Assembly (NCBI GenBank): GCA_963555705.1
Contig: OY743174.1
Location: 26,353,608 to 26,417,607 of the forward strand
Direction: 5' to 3'
DNA length: 64,000 nt
Source: Ligustrum vulgare
Lineage: Eukaryota > Streptophyta > Magnoliopsida > Lamiales > Oleaceae
The notes under the pieces are model-generated. The model was not told where the DNA came from. It was given only the letters and a program-made list of their open reading frames with translations, and did no database searches. Below are positions 21,001 to 36,085 of the stretch, one piece after another; the first letter of the stretch is position 1, and every line of letters begins with the position of its first letter. The position numbers were made by a program, and so were the translations under genes.

Positions 21001-24000
21001 TTTCTTGAAAGAACATCTTTGTTTTGCCGGACCAATTGAAGTACCTGCATGTATCTATATGCATTTTGGCACTTCCTTTAGCTGCTTCCGAAGAATCTCT
21101 GCACAGATATTAGTTTTGAGGCCTTCTCATCTCTGAGACAGAATAAAACAATTCTAATTTGTCATGGAGATCCATCATTTATCACAAAAACTCATTCGAT
21201 ACTAAAAGATGCTTTTGTCATATCCATAAACTGCAATAATATATTTCCATAAGCACCATTAACACAAGCAAGGCATTCTTTAACAACATTTCTTTGTACA
21301 ATTGGGGTAAAACAGTACGACAAATCCAAATATCCCGTTTGTTAGACCCCTTGCCAAATTGTAGAATGAAAATATTTTGTTAAGCATATAAGTGTAGATA
21401 AGTGGACTGCAATGGTGCTTTATGTTATTCGAGAAAAAGTAAATAGGCTTATATTTAAATAAGACATTAGTTTGAAAAACAACCTGAAATGTAAAGAGGT
21501 ATTCATTTTGAAATCGCGGCGGCCTCCATTTATTCATTAACAGAATGGAGTTAGTCTCTGAAGGGAAGGTCAGTAGCATACTTTTCAGTTTTGAGAGATT
21601 AGCTCTGTCAGGGGATCAAACAGGAAAAATGATTTTTGAAGATGCTTGTTCTATGCCTATGTTTGGCTCGTGTTTATAAACACTCCAACAACTTTTTATC
21701 CATACATTTTGAGGGGCCCATCAGTCTATTCACCTATCCTTCACTCATTTCTATCTATTTATTATTAAAACCTTCTATAAACATTTCCCATGCGTTATGA
21801 GTATTTTGCTGACCTCTACGGTTGATTATATCAAGAATACATTGCAATGATGTTCTAAATCATTCTCGTTGTACCTTGTTTAAATGGCTTCTCCTTCTTA
21901 TTGGTATTCTATATATTGCGAAATGAGACATTAGATTCATGCATTCCTTTTCAAAGACATTTGTTTTCTTCTCTTATATGAATCATTATGCTATAGGAAA
22001 CAAATAGCAGTTTTGTGGATGCGAAAAGCTATTCATTTGAAAATGCATAACTATTGTCAAATAAAGAATGCTGGTTCCTGAGAGTTCAAAGACCCTGTGA
22101 TTGGTCCCAAATCTTATGAGATACTAATGATAGTGAGGATAACCACAGTATTGTTTTGTAATTTGACTGAACAAGTGAACTCCATTTTCTCAAGAAGATG
22201 AAACTCTTGAAGTTGAAAAACCACCCAACACCCAAGGAAATTGGAAAGAAACTCATTCTAGGATCTATGGCAACAAAAATGAATGGGACGTGCGTGCTGA
22301 TGTGGTATCTAAGATGAATAAATGTGTTTGCATTTTCAGCTACATTTTCTTTGCTCATGGTTGGGAACTGGAAGAGACTAATGCAAAATAGATGGCTAAA
22401 AAAAGCTTAAAAAAAGAAAAAGAAAAAAGAAACGCATGGTGGAAAATATTGGTCTTTTTTTATGAGCCCATCTCAGATTCCTAAATACCAATTAGCTTAG
22501 TGACTTGTTAAAATATTTTAAGAATGCTGTTTTTTGCTAATTTTAGGAAATATGTCTTCTAGTATTTCTAGAAATTTGACTTTGTACTTACTAGTCACCT
22601 ATATAACATGTTTGTCAAAGCTTAAAAGGCCTTATAAGCCTCTGTTCGATGACTTAATAGCTGTCGTTATTTTTGATTATTTGTATTTTTTAGGTAGAAT
22701 ATGTGATTAAAAAGTGGTTTCGGAAAAAATGTGGTTAAAAAGTGGTATTGAAAATTGTAATATTTATAAATATTATTACAACTGTTTTACCGAACGCATA
22801 CTAAGTTTACCCAAACATGCCAATAGTTGATGCGATCCCGTTTGGGAAGAACGTCGAACTCGTGGAATAGTAATTGAAATGTCTGAAAAGTTCTAAATTC
22901 CGATTGACACACGATAACATGAAGAACCTGGGCTCATGACGCAAGAATTTAAGGTATATCAAACCTTAGACCTATTATGGTTCAGAAAAAAGAACCAACG
23001 TGGGAAATACCACAAAGGTTGTTTACGCCTTTGATAAGTTCAACTTGTTGACGCCACAAAGATTTGGTAGTCTTTGATAAGTTCGAAAGTTCAATCAAGA
23101 ACAATTTATAGAGTAAAATGAGTCTACTATTACAATTAATGGAAATAACATATAAAGAAGTATAAACGTTCTCAACTAGCTCTAGCCACTATAGAGTCAC
23201 AAAACAAGATTTAATGTAATAAAAATGGAAAAATAGCAAAATTCTGAAACACTAGCTTCTGAACCAGCACGCTATCGCGTGGTTTCCAACAAGACAATTG
23301 CGTGGAGACAGTTTTTGCATTCTGACTATTGAAAGTGAAATCTCGCGATCGCGCTTAAATATGCCTCGCGATCGCATGGTTGTACTTTTTTCAAGTGCGC
23401 TCATGACTTTCTCTACTAATGTCCGATTGCCATGATTCAAAGTGTGTTGGAAAGAAGACTCAAAGGTTTACAATTCTTGGCTAAGAATTTTTTTGTCTTA
23501 AAAACAAGGAATTGCACCAATTCTCATAAAAGTAGCCAAATGAATTCCTAGCCAAATTTATGTTATCAAACATCATTAAAGTTGGAAAGCTGGAAAACAA
23601 ATTCTTACTTCCTAGGCAAATGTTACCTATCAAACACTACCTAAGGCCCTGTTCTCTTTGCTGTTTTGATGTCGTTTTCTGTTTTTATTTTCGAAAACGC
23701 TAAAAACGCGTTCTCTTTACCATTTTCGAAAATCGTTTTGGAAAACAAAAAAAAAATTGTACACAAAACGCAAAACGTCCAAAACCTCGTTTTGGGCGTT
23801 TTGTGTGTATTTCGACAAAAAATATCCAAAATGCGAAAAATGCGTTTTGGGATTTTTTTTTTAAAGAATTATCTTAACTTGGAACTAAGCTTAATATAAA
23901 GTTTTTTTTTTTTTATTATTTTTTTTAGAATTATCCTAGCTTGGAACTAAGCCTAAATAAAGATTTTTTTTTTTTTTTTTTTTTTTTGAGAATTATCCTA

Positions 24001-27000
24001 ACTTGGAACTAAGGTAAAATAAAGTTTTATTGAATTCAATATCAACATTACAAAAAATAATTAAATGAGAATTCTTGTTATATTTCAAAAAGTGCACTGA
24101 TAATTGGACTCTGGTGGTTTTGAAATAACTTGCATTTTCTGGATTTTAATAGAACTAGAGCTTTCTCAAATCTCGAATCTGATCAAGTCGTGTTAATATA
24201 GACTCTTAATGCTCACATTAGTGTGTTCAGTGTATTGTGAAAGGAAATTTGAGTTTGAGTCAGTAGTATTTTGCAAGCAAATTAATTAAAAATAGTTTTA
24301 AGTAGTATTCTGCAAAATTTCAAACAGAACGTGTTTTCCAGCTTTTCATTTTCAAAAATAGTTTTCAGAAATGACAAACCAAACGCGTTTTCAGCAAATT
24401 TGAAAACAAAAATGAAAACAGGAAATACAAAACATTTTTTAAAATGAAAATACAAAATAAAATACAAACAGAATGTCACCTAAGATTTCCATTTAAAATG
24501 GAATTCACTTTGATCTAGTGCAATGGTGAAAATTCTAACACGGGAAGTGGATGATTGATTTCCTTTCCTCTCTTCCCATGTAATAAAAAATATTTTTGAA
24601 AGAACAAAAAGATTATGTCAGTTTAATTAGATTAATAAATAAAATATAAAATATAATTATATATATATTTAATATTTCATATGCTATTTAATAAAAGAAA
24701 TAAAGACATCTATTGTCAATATTATCAATATGTGTGATAAATAATCATTTAATTAAGAATTTGTCTTTTTTTTTATATCAAATTTTAAAAGATTAAAAAA
24801 GAAAAAAACATGTTTTAAGAAATTTTTAATTACGATCCAATCTTTTTAATGAAAAATGGAGGAAAATAATAAAAAGGGAGAAGTGAAAAGAGAACAAATA
24901 TTAAGGTAGAAGAAAAATATATTTTTTAATAATGGCTTTTTTTTTAAAATGTGTTTTGTCCTTTCAATATTTCCCTTTCCTCTACGAACCTAAAGGCTTT
25001 TTTTTTTAAATTTATTAAAATGTGTTTTGTCATTTCAATATTTCCCTTTCCTCTACGAACCTAGAGCCATTATTAAAAAATATATTTTTTCTTCTACCTT
25101 TATATTTGTTCTCTTTTCTCTTTTCTCCCTTTTTATTATTTCCCTCCATTTTTCATTAAAAAGATTGAATCGTAATTTAAAATTTCATATGACATTTTTT
25201 CTTTTTTAATCTGTAATTAATCTTCTAAAATTTGATATAAAGAAGACATATTCTTAATTAATTGATTATTAATCTCACATGTTGATAATATTGACAATAG
25301 ATATGTCTTTGTTTATTTTAAATAGCTTATGAAATATTAAAGATATATGTAATGTATAATTATATTTTATATTTTAATTTATTTATCTAATTAAACATAA
25401 TCTTTTTGTTCCACTTGTATATTAGTTTTGGTATGTGACTGGTTACTAGAATATCAGGAAAAATATAATATAGGCTGTCTCCATATTTTATTTAGTGAAC
25501 AGATGCATTAATTGCCATGTTATGGACAGGAATCAAAGCCTCTGCCACTGTTCAGCCATTTCTTTTGCTCCATCTGGACATTTCCCATGAAGCTGTTAAT
25601 ACTATTGAAGATGCTCTCCACTTATTTTCTGCCCCGGAAACACTTGAGGAGTACCGGATATCGACTAAGGGAAAGGCAAGTTATCTACTTTCAATTACAA
25701 TGTGCTATTATCTCATATTTCTTGCTGCAAAACCTCTTTTGAAGGAAATATTAGGAACCTCAATTGGCCAATGCCAAACAACAGTATATTAAGATTAGTG
25801 GGAAAATCTGAAGTTAAATCAGCCCAAATGCCAAACAACAGTATATTAAGATTTAGAGTTTGTTTTGTATCAAGTATTCTTTCCTACTTTTCCTTAAAAA
25901 TTAAAATTAGAGTTTGATCTATACAAAACAGGGACTTAATAGTTATCCATTTGGTTCAAGATTTAGTTCATGCTGTTTACAAGATTTGTGGTTCAAATTT
26001 GTGAGGAAGCAGCAGCGAAAAGTAGATGATTTGGGTTGTAATTTTGGGGTTGGACAAACATGCTTCAAAATGATATTTTTCTTTTAACCATACACCAAAT
26101 TGAATTAATGGAAATATTTTCTGAATCAAACTGAAAATCTAAATTTGATCTGTTTGTTGGTATCCAATTCATATTCTTTCCAGACCAAGATCTAAAAAAT
26201 GGGTGTTCGGTTGTCGTATGGATAAACCAGTTATTTCCATTTAGTGAGACGTGCATTTTAGTGAGACGTGCTTTTCATGTTAGGCATGCCATGTCTGTCC
26301 CCCATTTTCTTTATGAATGATTTATATCCTAGATGCATACTTAGTACATAATTTAATTAATGTCGTTGTATGAACTGGTGCCTTGTTTCATTTTCTATCA
26401 CACTTGGGTTAAGAGTTGAGCTACCCAGATCAAGTTGAAAATGCAGTTAATAGTTAATCACTTTGGCAAAAGAAGTCGAGCTAGAGGGGAACGTGAGAGA
26501 AGACATAATATGTCATTTTCCTTGTTATCACAATCTTTTTTTTGATAAGAAACATAATTTTATTTAAAATAACTCAATAGATTACAATGATCATAATGGA
26601 TGAGGCGTCCATCTCTACAGTACAGTTTTGATTCTAATCAAGATCAATAAAAGATATTCTGCAAACTACTCGGAACTAGAGTTCGTAATGAACTGTATGG
26701 GTCTAAACGAAACAAAAAATTATCTAAGGTACTGAATAGACCATTCGCTCTTGCCCAAAGTCCTGTGTAAAATATTATCGAATCCCAAATATCACCTATC
26801 GATCTTTCAGAATTGTCAAAAATTCTCCTGTTTCTCTCAATCCAAATAGTCCAAGCTGCTGCCATTATAAGTAGTTTCCATATCACCTTCTTTTTTCCTT
26901 TGTTAATCCCAAAATTCCATTTGATAAGTATCAAGTCCGCCCATCGCCTAGGTAATGCTCCCCATAATCGAAACAAATACATAATTCTATCCCATATTCC

Positions 27001-28572
27001 TTTGGCGAGTTCGCAGTGGATCAATAAGTGATCAATAGTTTCCTCCGCCTTTCTGCACATAATACAGCATGATGGGGAAATATACCAATTAGGCCTCTTT
27101 CGTTGTAACAAATCACAAGTGTTAACTTTTCCCAAAGAGATCAACCATGCAAAAACTTTGACTTTCGAAGGAAATATACCTTTCCAAATAAATTTTGATT
27201 GGGGGAAGGTTGTGGTACAAACGGAGGAGAATTCATAAAGCGGAATTCTCTTTTCATATGCTGAATCAATCACTCCAAATCCACACATGCAAGATTTTAA
27301 GTGGAGAGGAGCATATCAATGTTAGAATTTTTTTAATGAAGCGTGGCATCTCAACTGAGAGCATGTATGGTGTAAGAGTCTTTGGATGAATTTTGAGTTT
27401 TTGGGATAATGTATTGTTGAAAAGTGATTTCAAAATGTGAAAAGTCATGGGTCTCATAGAAATGTGTGGTTGAAAATGAATTTTTTCTAGAAATTTTTTG
27501 AAAATTTAAGCTTTACCAAACAGACATTGAGTCGTAGATTTTAATGATTGACATGGAAAGATTGAATTCATGTTTTTGCATTGATGATTTGATTATAAAT
27601 TTACCCCTTACTAATTTTGTTGTTGATTTATGCACTTCAAGAATATTTTTTGCTTAATTTTAATCCATCTGGTTAGAATTTTTATTGAAGTGGGGCATAT
27701 GTTCAGGAGTATTTGAACAAGTTTTGTAGTATGATTAGTGTTCTATGAATCTCTACCTGGTAAGCTTGGATGTAGTTGATCTAGTTCTGATGATGATTTT
27801 GTACTGAATTTCAGGCTGGAGTTGTAACTGCCAAAAAATTTATCAACATACAATCACTTCCAAAGATAATGATATTACATTTGATGCGGTTTGGTTACGG
27901 AAGCACTGGAAGCACTAAGTTACACAAGGCTGTGCACTTTCCTCTTGAGCTAGTGCTAACCCGTGATCTGCTTGTTTCCCCCACCACTGAGGTAATGTTC
28001 CTTCACATCATTTTTAATTTCTTAGTTATTTTTTTCATTTATGCAGATCTTCTAGATTTTCTGGAACCTCAGAAGTTCAAGTTCTTTTAGAGGAAGCCAC
28101 ACTTGATCAGCTTCTTCTAAAAGCTCTTCTTACTTGAAGAAGCACTTTCATAAAATTAGCCAAAATGGTCCAAAAGCAGCTTTTTTGGATTTTTAAAAGC
28201 ACCCTTTGATTTCTCAAAAGCCTTGTCAAACAGGCCCTTGGTGTTTGTTGGAAGGGGATGTTATTGAGCTGTCTATCCTTTTTAGAAATGAAAGTTATTT
28301 CTCTTCAATAGTAAACACCAGATATTAGAATTTGATTAAATCACAACTCAATTTACTTGGAATACTTTTTGTTTGATGTGCAGGGTCGAAGATATAAACT
28401 TGTATCGACCATAACCCACCATGGCAGGGAAGCCTCAAAAGGGCATTATACAGCTGATGCTCTTTACCCTGATGGCCAGTGGTTACGGTTTGATGACGCA
28501 TCGGTTACTGTGATTAGCACCAGCAAAGTTTTGCACGACCAGGCTTATGTTCTCTTCTATAAACAATTATGA
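18061..28572 (+). CDS. UBP24: Ubiquitin-specific protease, UBP24-like (eight exons)
   Basis: A cysteine deubiquitinase of the USP/UBP family (C19), removing ubiquitin from proteins. Exons: 18061-18078, 18838-19485, 19619-19686, 19777-19926, 20452-20696, 25530-25675, 27815-27991, 28384-28572; phases join without a stop to give 546 codons, close to plant UBP24. A short first exon (MNDHSK) joins FGSFTEDET, the N-terminal signature of plant UBP24. The Cys box [18 protein letters not shown] has its nucleophile near residue 193. [20 protein letters not shown] follows exon junction 4/5. The His box [15 protein letters not shown] has its His near 505, and WLRFDD supplies the Asp near 521. The stop after LFYKQL is at 28570. 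All introns are GT-AG except intron 6, which starts GC. Exon 3 carries a duplicated exon end (see findings). No inactivating change is seen. Confidence 0.9.
19660..19735 (+). repeat. Local duplication of an exon end and splice donor (copy 1; copy 2 at 19900-19965)
   Basis: The block from about agcagcatttcaggaaggcc through the donor gttcgttgatcctt to gaggttctc recurs 240 bases later with few changes. Both copies encode ISGRP and the same phase-2 donor. It explains the extra short exon 3 of the UBP24-like gene. Confidence 0.8.
22829..23450 (-). mobile_element. LTR fragment related to the gag-only element, in intron 5
   Basis: Begins TGATGCGATCCCGTTTGGG, matching the layout of the LTR at 5506 (TGATGAGATCCCAGTCGGG), followed by cgtcgaactcgtggaatag, the doubled module cgccacaaag/ctttgataagttcg, and then a palindrome block. 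Here the palindrome is GCGATCGC (23345-23352, 23368-23375) instead of TACGGCCGTA. The right end and TSD are not clear, so it may be a truncated or solo LTR of a sister family. Confidence 0.7.
23640..24484. mobile_element. Long-TIR MITE in intron 5
   Basis: The left end (ctaaggccctgttctctttg then gttttctgtttttattttcg) and the complement of the right end (cttaggtgacattctgtttg, then tgttttcatttttgttttc) form diverged inverted ends of about 100 bases, both containing aaaacgcgtt. No transposase. Internally a roughly 60-base unit with cttggaactaag is repeated three times (23865-24020). Confidence 0.55.
23865..24020. repeat. Three-copy tandem repeat with long T-runs
   Basis: Three copies of agaattatcctaacttgg-aactaagcctaaataaag, separated by T-runs of 14-24 bases. 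Copies are about 90% alike by eye. Confidence 0.75.
24602..25411. repeat. Large inverted repeat (about 340-bp arms) in intron 5
   Basis: The left arm 24602-24940 (starting agaacaaaaagattatg) pairs with the complement of 25070-25411 (ggaacaaaaagattatg), with shared landmarks such as ctattgtcaatattatcaa, tttaatgaaaaatggagg and aggtagaagaaaaa. The loop (24941-25069) contains two tandem copies of ttcaatatttccctttcctc. This is a foldback/MITE-like element. In the pre-mRNA of the UBP24-like gene it could form a long hairpin ending only about 120 bases before exon 6. Confidence 0.8.
26528..27310 (-). pseudogene. 5'-truncated LINE (zf-RVT domain) antisense in intron 6
   Basis: Minus-strand open frame 27288-26644 (214 codons): [47 protein letters not shown] and [11 protein letters not shown], the conserved reverse-transcriptase zinc-binding domain found at the C-terminus of plant non-LTR retrotransposons. 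The T-run at 26532 on the plus strand fits the poly(A) tail of a minus-strand insertion. The RT and endonuclease parts are absent, as in typical 5'-truncated LINEs. The frame is open but has no start context of its own, so it is a dead fragment. Confidence 0.8.
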
Positions 28573-30197
28573 AGACAAGGAGCTTGATCCCAAAATTCTC
28601 CAGAGCAAGTGTGCGTTGAAGTTTGGAGACATTCCATAAACTACTTTTCCCTCCCTCAAGCAGAGTTCTTCCAAATCTGAACGTTCTTAGCAGAGCTGCT
28701 GTATCGGTTACGTTTGACAACTGAGGATCTATGGGGATTTTGTCATTTAATTTTTCTTTTCTATCATTTTTATGATATGCTATTTTTGACTGCCTGGTGA
28801 CTGGAAATACTGGCGTGAATATTGGGCTTTTTGTATTATAAATTATGCTCTTATGCAAGTTTGTGAAATAGATAGTGTAAGATAATATGTAATGTTAACA
28901 CTGGCATAAACAGTACAGGAAATTGTTATGAAAATGATATAAAAGCCCATTTATCTTGTATTATAGTGCTTGTCAGTGTTTTTTTTTTTTTTTTTTTTAC
29001 TATAGAACGCGTATTATTGCTCCATTCCCTCAAAATGATCTTCTGTATTTCACATGTTATGTATTCATCTGTTTCACCCCTTCACAATGACAAATTTAAT
29101 TCTGTACACAATACCGAAGTAAAAATGAGCACCATCAAGCCTGCGGTGAGGATGCGTTTGATGAAACAAATAGGAATGTAGAAGAAAATACAATAGCAAT
29201 ATATTGCTTGGTGCTAACAGCTATATAACCTGAATGGGTAGCACTTGCCCCATGGTGTCTATGTAGAGCGTCCGGCACTGGTGGCATTACTCCCGTCCTC
29301 CTCCGGAGGCTCCATTTGGCACTTCAGCAGCCTCGTTTGGCACCGATAACTCCTTGTTCGCATACCCCTTCACGATATCTACCAAGCACATGTGAACCTC
29401 AGTTGAGATGTTCTATTCCTACTGCCACCGAACGACTCTGTTCTCCAGCATACCCATCGGTGAATCCTTTTGGAGGCTCTCTTGAGTTTATTCTACATCG
29501 TGTTTTGCTATTTTTAGTCCCATTTTCTGTTGGAATTCCTACTCTTGGATAGTGGGTGATTGCTTTTACACTTTGTTGGTGCTTAATTTGGAATTTTTGC
29601 TACCTCTGGAATTACTTCTTGTTGAACTAGTTGATTTTTTTATTTTTTTATTTCTTGAGTTGAAAAATTCATCATCCCTTTGAAACATTGCTGAAAACAA
29701 GGTTGTGACTTCATTAATTCATGAAACATCTTGTGAAGAAGGTGATTTTTTTTTTTTTTTTTGCCATCTACTGTATTTAGTTTTTTAGTTATAGAAATTC
29801 TGAAGCTACTTATCATTTTTATTGTACTTCTACACTTGATTCTCTAACCACTTCACATGTTCAAGTTGCAAAGGAGACTTCTGTCCAAATTTCTTGGGAC
29901 AAAAATATCTCACTTACACTTACTCTCTCTTTGTCTTCTGTCTTACTTGTACCTAATTTCTTATCCACAAAATTACACAGGTTCCTGATTGTTATGTCAC
30001 TTTCTCACCTACTAATTGATGTTGATGGCACTGGCACTGGTAGAAAAAGAAGATAACTATTTATTTGGAGAGGGTATAAAAATTGCAAATAGAACCTGGC
30101 TGTGATATTCAAGATATTAGTAAATCATTTTCCAGAGATAAGATCCTTTTGTGAAATTGTTGAATAGGTCACCCTTTATTTTCTTATGTAAAACGCT
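28573..30197. other. 3' UTR and intergenic spacer
   Basis: 28573-~28960 is the likely 3' UTR of the UBP24-like gene; no single clear poly(A) signal stands out. A T-run at 28979-28999 and a T-run near 29745 follow. The 29230-29550 stretch is GC-richer with an open frame at 29316-29552 that I cannot assign. Confidence 0.5.
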
Positions 30198-32600
<2,403 letters not shown>

Positions 32601-32612
32601 ATTGGGATTTAT

Positions 32613-35600
32613 CTATCTTATATGGACCAAACATAATGTTTGTCTATAGGTTAAGTTCACGACGGTAAATCGTCTCCTTTTCAACATACTCAAAAAAATG
32701 ATAAAAGTTTTTGGGTTTCTACATTTCTTAAACCTTAAAAAAAATTTGTCCTCGAAATTTACCTTATATTTGGGTAAAGAGTGTTGGATACTTGACTTTA
32801 ACTTCTTCCTCTCTTTCCCAAGCAGCTTATCTACTCTATGGTTAGTCAATTGTACCTTGATCAATTTAATCTCCTTGTTCGGTAACTTGTGTACTTTTCG
32901 ATCCAATATACTGTTTGGTAATTCCTCATATGACAAATCTCTCTGTACTTCCGGCTTCAGATAGTTCACCACATGATGTATACTTCCTAATCATGGATAC
33001 ATGAAACATATTGTGAATTGCAGAGAGTTCTGACTGCAAAGCCAATCGATAAGCTACGTTTCCGACATTTTCCAATATTTCGAAAGGTCCAATTAATCAT
33101 GGTCTCGGTTTGCCCTTCTTTTAAAACCTAAGTACACTCTTCATTGGTGCAACTTTTAGGAATATTTTATCTCCCACTTGAAAATCCAAATATTTCCTTT
33201 TGGTGTCTGCATAGCTCTTTTGTCGATCTTGCGCTGCCTTTATCCTAGCACGAATCTTATCAACAGCTATAACTATTCTCTCAATGATCTCAGGTCCTAA
33301 AACTCTCTTTTCTTCAACTTCATCCCAATGAACCGGTGATCTGCACTTTCTGCTGTAGAGAGCTTCATTTGGTGCCATTTCAATAGTTGCTTGAAAACTA
33401 TTATTATATGCAAATTCCACCAAAGGTAGATACGATCCCAACTACCTCCTAGATCCAGAACACAAACTCTTAGCATATCTTCCAAAGTTTGAATAGTCCT
33501 TTCTGATTGACCATTAGTTTGAGGGTGATATGCTTTACTGAAATTCAATTTTGTTCCCATAGCTCCCTGTAAACTTTTCCAAAACTTAGACATAAATCTC
33601 GGATCTCTATCAGATACAATGGAGACAGGAACACCATGCAACCTTTCAATCTCTCTCACGTATAATTGTGCCAACTGATCCAGGTTGAATGTCATTTTCA
33701 TTGGAAGAAAATGAGCTGACTTAGTTAGACAATCCACTATTACCCATATAGCAGTATGACCTCTTGTTGACTTTTGAAATCCTACCACAAAGTCCATTAC
33801 GATATTCTCCCACTTCCATTCTGGTATGTTCAATGGGTTTAACAAACTTGTTGGTCTTTGATGTTCAGCTTTAACTTGTTGACATACCGTACATTTCGCC
33901 ACAAACAAGCCTATACTCCTTTTCATATTTCACCACCAAAATGTATCTCGAAGATCTCGATACATTTTGTACCACCAAGATGTACGGTGTACATGATGAA
34001 ATGTGTTTCTTGCAATATTTCTTTCCTCAAATCCTCATCCTTTGGCACACAAATTCTTCCTTCAAACATCAGTGCTTGATCTGAAGCTATCTCAAAACCT
34101 TTTCTCCTATCAGTACAATATCGTCCCTAATCTTCTGCAGAAACTGATCTTTACACTGTGCTTCAATGATCCATTCTCTGAGAGTAGGACGAATGACCAA
34201 AGTTTTTAAACAAGCAACGATTTGATCTATCGTAGTAACTACTTCAATTTGCAAACGTTCTAAGTCTTTGGATAATTGCTTCTGCATAGCTGATAATGAC
34301 GTCAATTGTCCTGTTGACTTTCTACTTAGCGCATCTACAACCACATTTGCCTTACCAGGGTGGTAATGATAGTGAAATCATAATCTTTTATTAACTCTAG
34401 CCATCTTCTTTGTCTCATGTTCAATTCTTTCTGAGTGAAGAAATATTTGAAACTCTTGTTATTCGTGTATATGTCGCACTTCCCTCCATACAAGTAATGA
34501 CGCCATATCTTTAATGCATGAATTACTGCTGCGAGTTCTAGGTCATGTGTCGGGTAATTTTGCTCATGTTGTTTCAACTGCCTTGATGCATAGGCAATCA
34601 CTTTTCCATGTTGCATCAGTACACATCCTAAACCTTGTTTGGATACATTGCTATATATAACAAACCCTTCTGAACCCTCAGGTATGGTCAACACTGGTTC
34701 GGTGACTAACTTCTGTTTCAACTCCTGGAAAGTTTTTTCACACTTATCTATCCACTAAGACGTTATCCCTTTCCTCATTAACTGCATCATCGGATCAGCT
34801 ATCTTTGAGAATCCTTCAATGAATCTCTGATAATATCCGACCAAACCCAGAAAACTTCGTACTTGACCAACATTAGACGGTTTATTCCAATTCGTAACTG
34901 CTTCTACTTTCATTGGATCCACTTCAATTTCTTAGGCAGAAATCCAACTCGTTCAAGCCAAAACTCGTACGTTTTGAATTTAGCCTATTACTTCTCCTTT
35001 CAAAGTATGCCCAACGCTATTCTGAGATGTTCTTCATGTTGATCTTTATTCTTGGAGTATATCAAAATGTCATCGATAAAAACTATGACAAATCTATCCA
35101 AATATTGATGGAACACACGATTCATCAAATCCATGAACATGGCTGGAGCATTAGTCAATCCAAATGGCATAAGTGTAAATTCATAATGTCCATAACGAGT
35201 TCTAAAAGTTGTCTTGGGAATATCACTTGCCTTAATCTTCATTTGGTGATATCCTAACCATAAGTCGATCTTGGAAAATATCATAGCTCCCTTTAATTGA
35301 TCAAAAAAATTCTCGATCCTTGGGAGAGGGTATTTATTCTTGATAGTTACACGGTTCAGCTCTCGGTAATCGATGCACATCCTCATTCTTCCATCTTTCT
35401 TCTTAACGAATAACATTGGTGCGCCCCCTGAAGATACACTAGGTTGAATAAAGCCAATGTCTAATAATTCTTGCAACTGGATTGTCATCTCTTGAAGTTC
35501 CTTTGGTACCATCCTATATGGGGCTTTAGATATCGAGGCCGCTCCAGGAACTAAATCTATGGTGAACTCCACTTGTCTATCAGGTGGAGTACCAGGCAGT

Positions 35601-36075
35601 TCTTCTGGAAATACGTCTCTAAAATCACATACCACTGGTACATCTTCAATCTTCACTGTCTCTTGCTCTTTCCTCGAGACGTTGACTAGAAACCCTTGAC
35701 ATGTTTCTTTTCTCAACCACTTCTCGGCTTGCAGGGCTGATATCAACTGGAGATGGGGTTTGGTCTTTATTCCAAAGAAAGAAAATTCTTCTTCTCCCAG
35801 TTTTTGGAAAGACACAACCCTTTCTCTACAGCAGATGGTTGCATAATTACAATCCAACCAATCCATACCCAATATCATATAAAAATCTTTCATCTCAATT
35901 AGATAAAGATTAGTTTCTAATGTTTTTCCCCCAATTTCCAACTTCACTAACCTAGCTAACTGATTTGTGTTCAATGTTATACCTGAGGGGATGCTAACTT
36001 CTAGTGTATTCTTTGACTTATCACAAGTAATATTTGTTTTAGCAATAAAAGTCGTTGATACAAAAGAGTGAGTAG
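32613..36075 (-). pseudogene. pol of the chromovirus (PR-RT-RH-INT-chromodomain), multiply broken
   Basis: Pieces in order: protease remnant ([13 protein letters not shown] at about 36070-36030; [12 protein letters not shown]); RT 35650-35000 with [26 protein letters not shown] and [10 protein letters not shown]; RNase H 34721-34335 with [16 protein letters not shown] (Asn where the usual catalytic-site sequence is YSDAS) and ELAAVIHAL; integrase 33926-33297 with CTVCQQVKAEHQ, DFVVGF, VSDRDPRFMSKFW and YHPQTNGQSERTIQTLEDML, then a frameshift to 33441-33121 (LVEFAYNNSF); and a chromodomain-like end 32972-32650 (LDRKVHKLPNKEIKLIKV). Frame breaks lie near 35000, 34720, 34080, 33380 and 33110. 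Confidence 0.85.
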
Positions 36076-36085
36076 CAATTAAAGA

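Noticed and set aside
29316..29552. 78-codon frame as a gene
   Set aside because: Pro/Ser/Leu-rich with no start context, splice sites or domain; left as unassigned.
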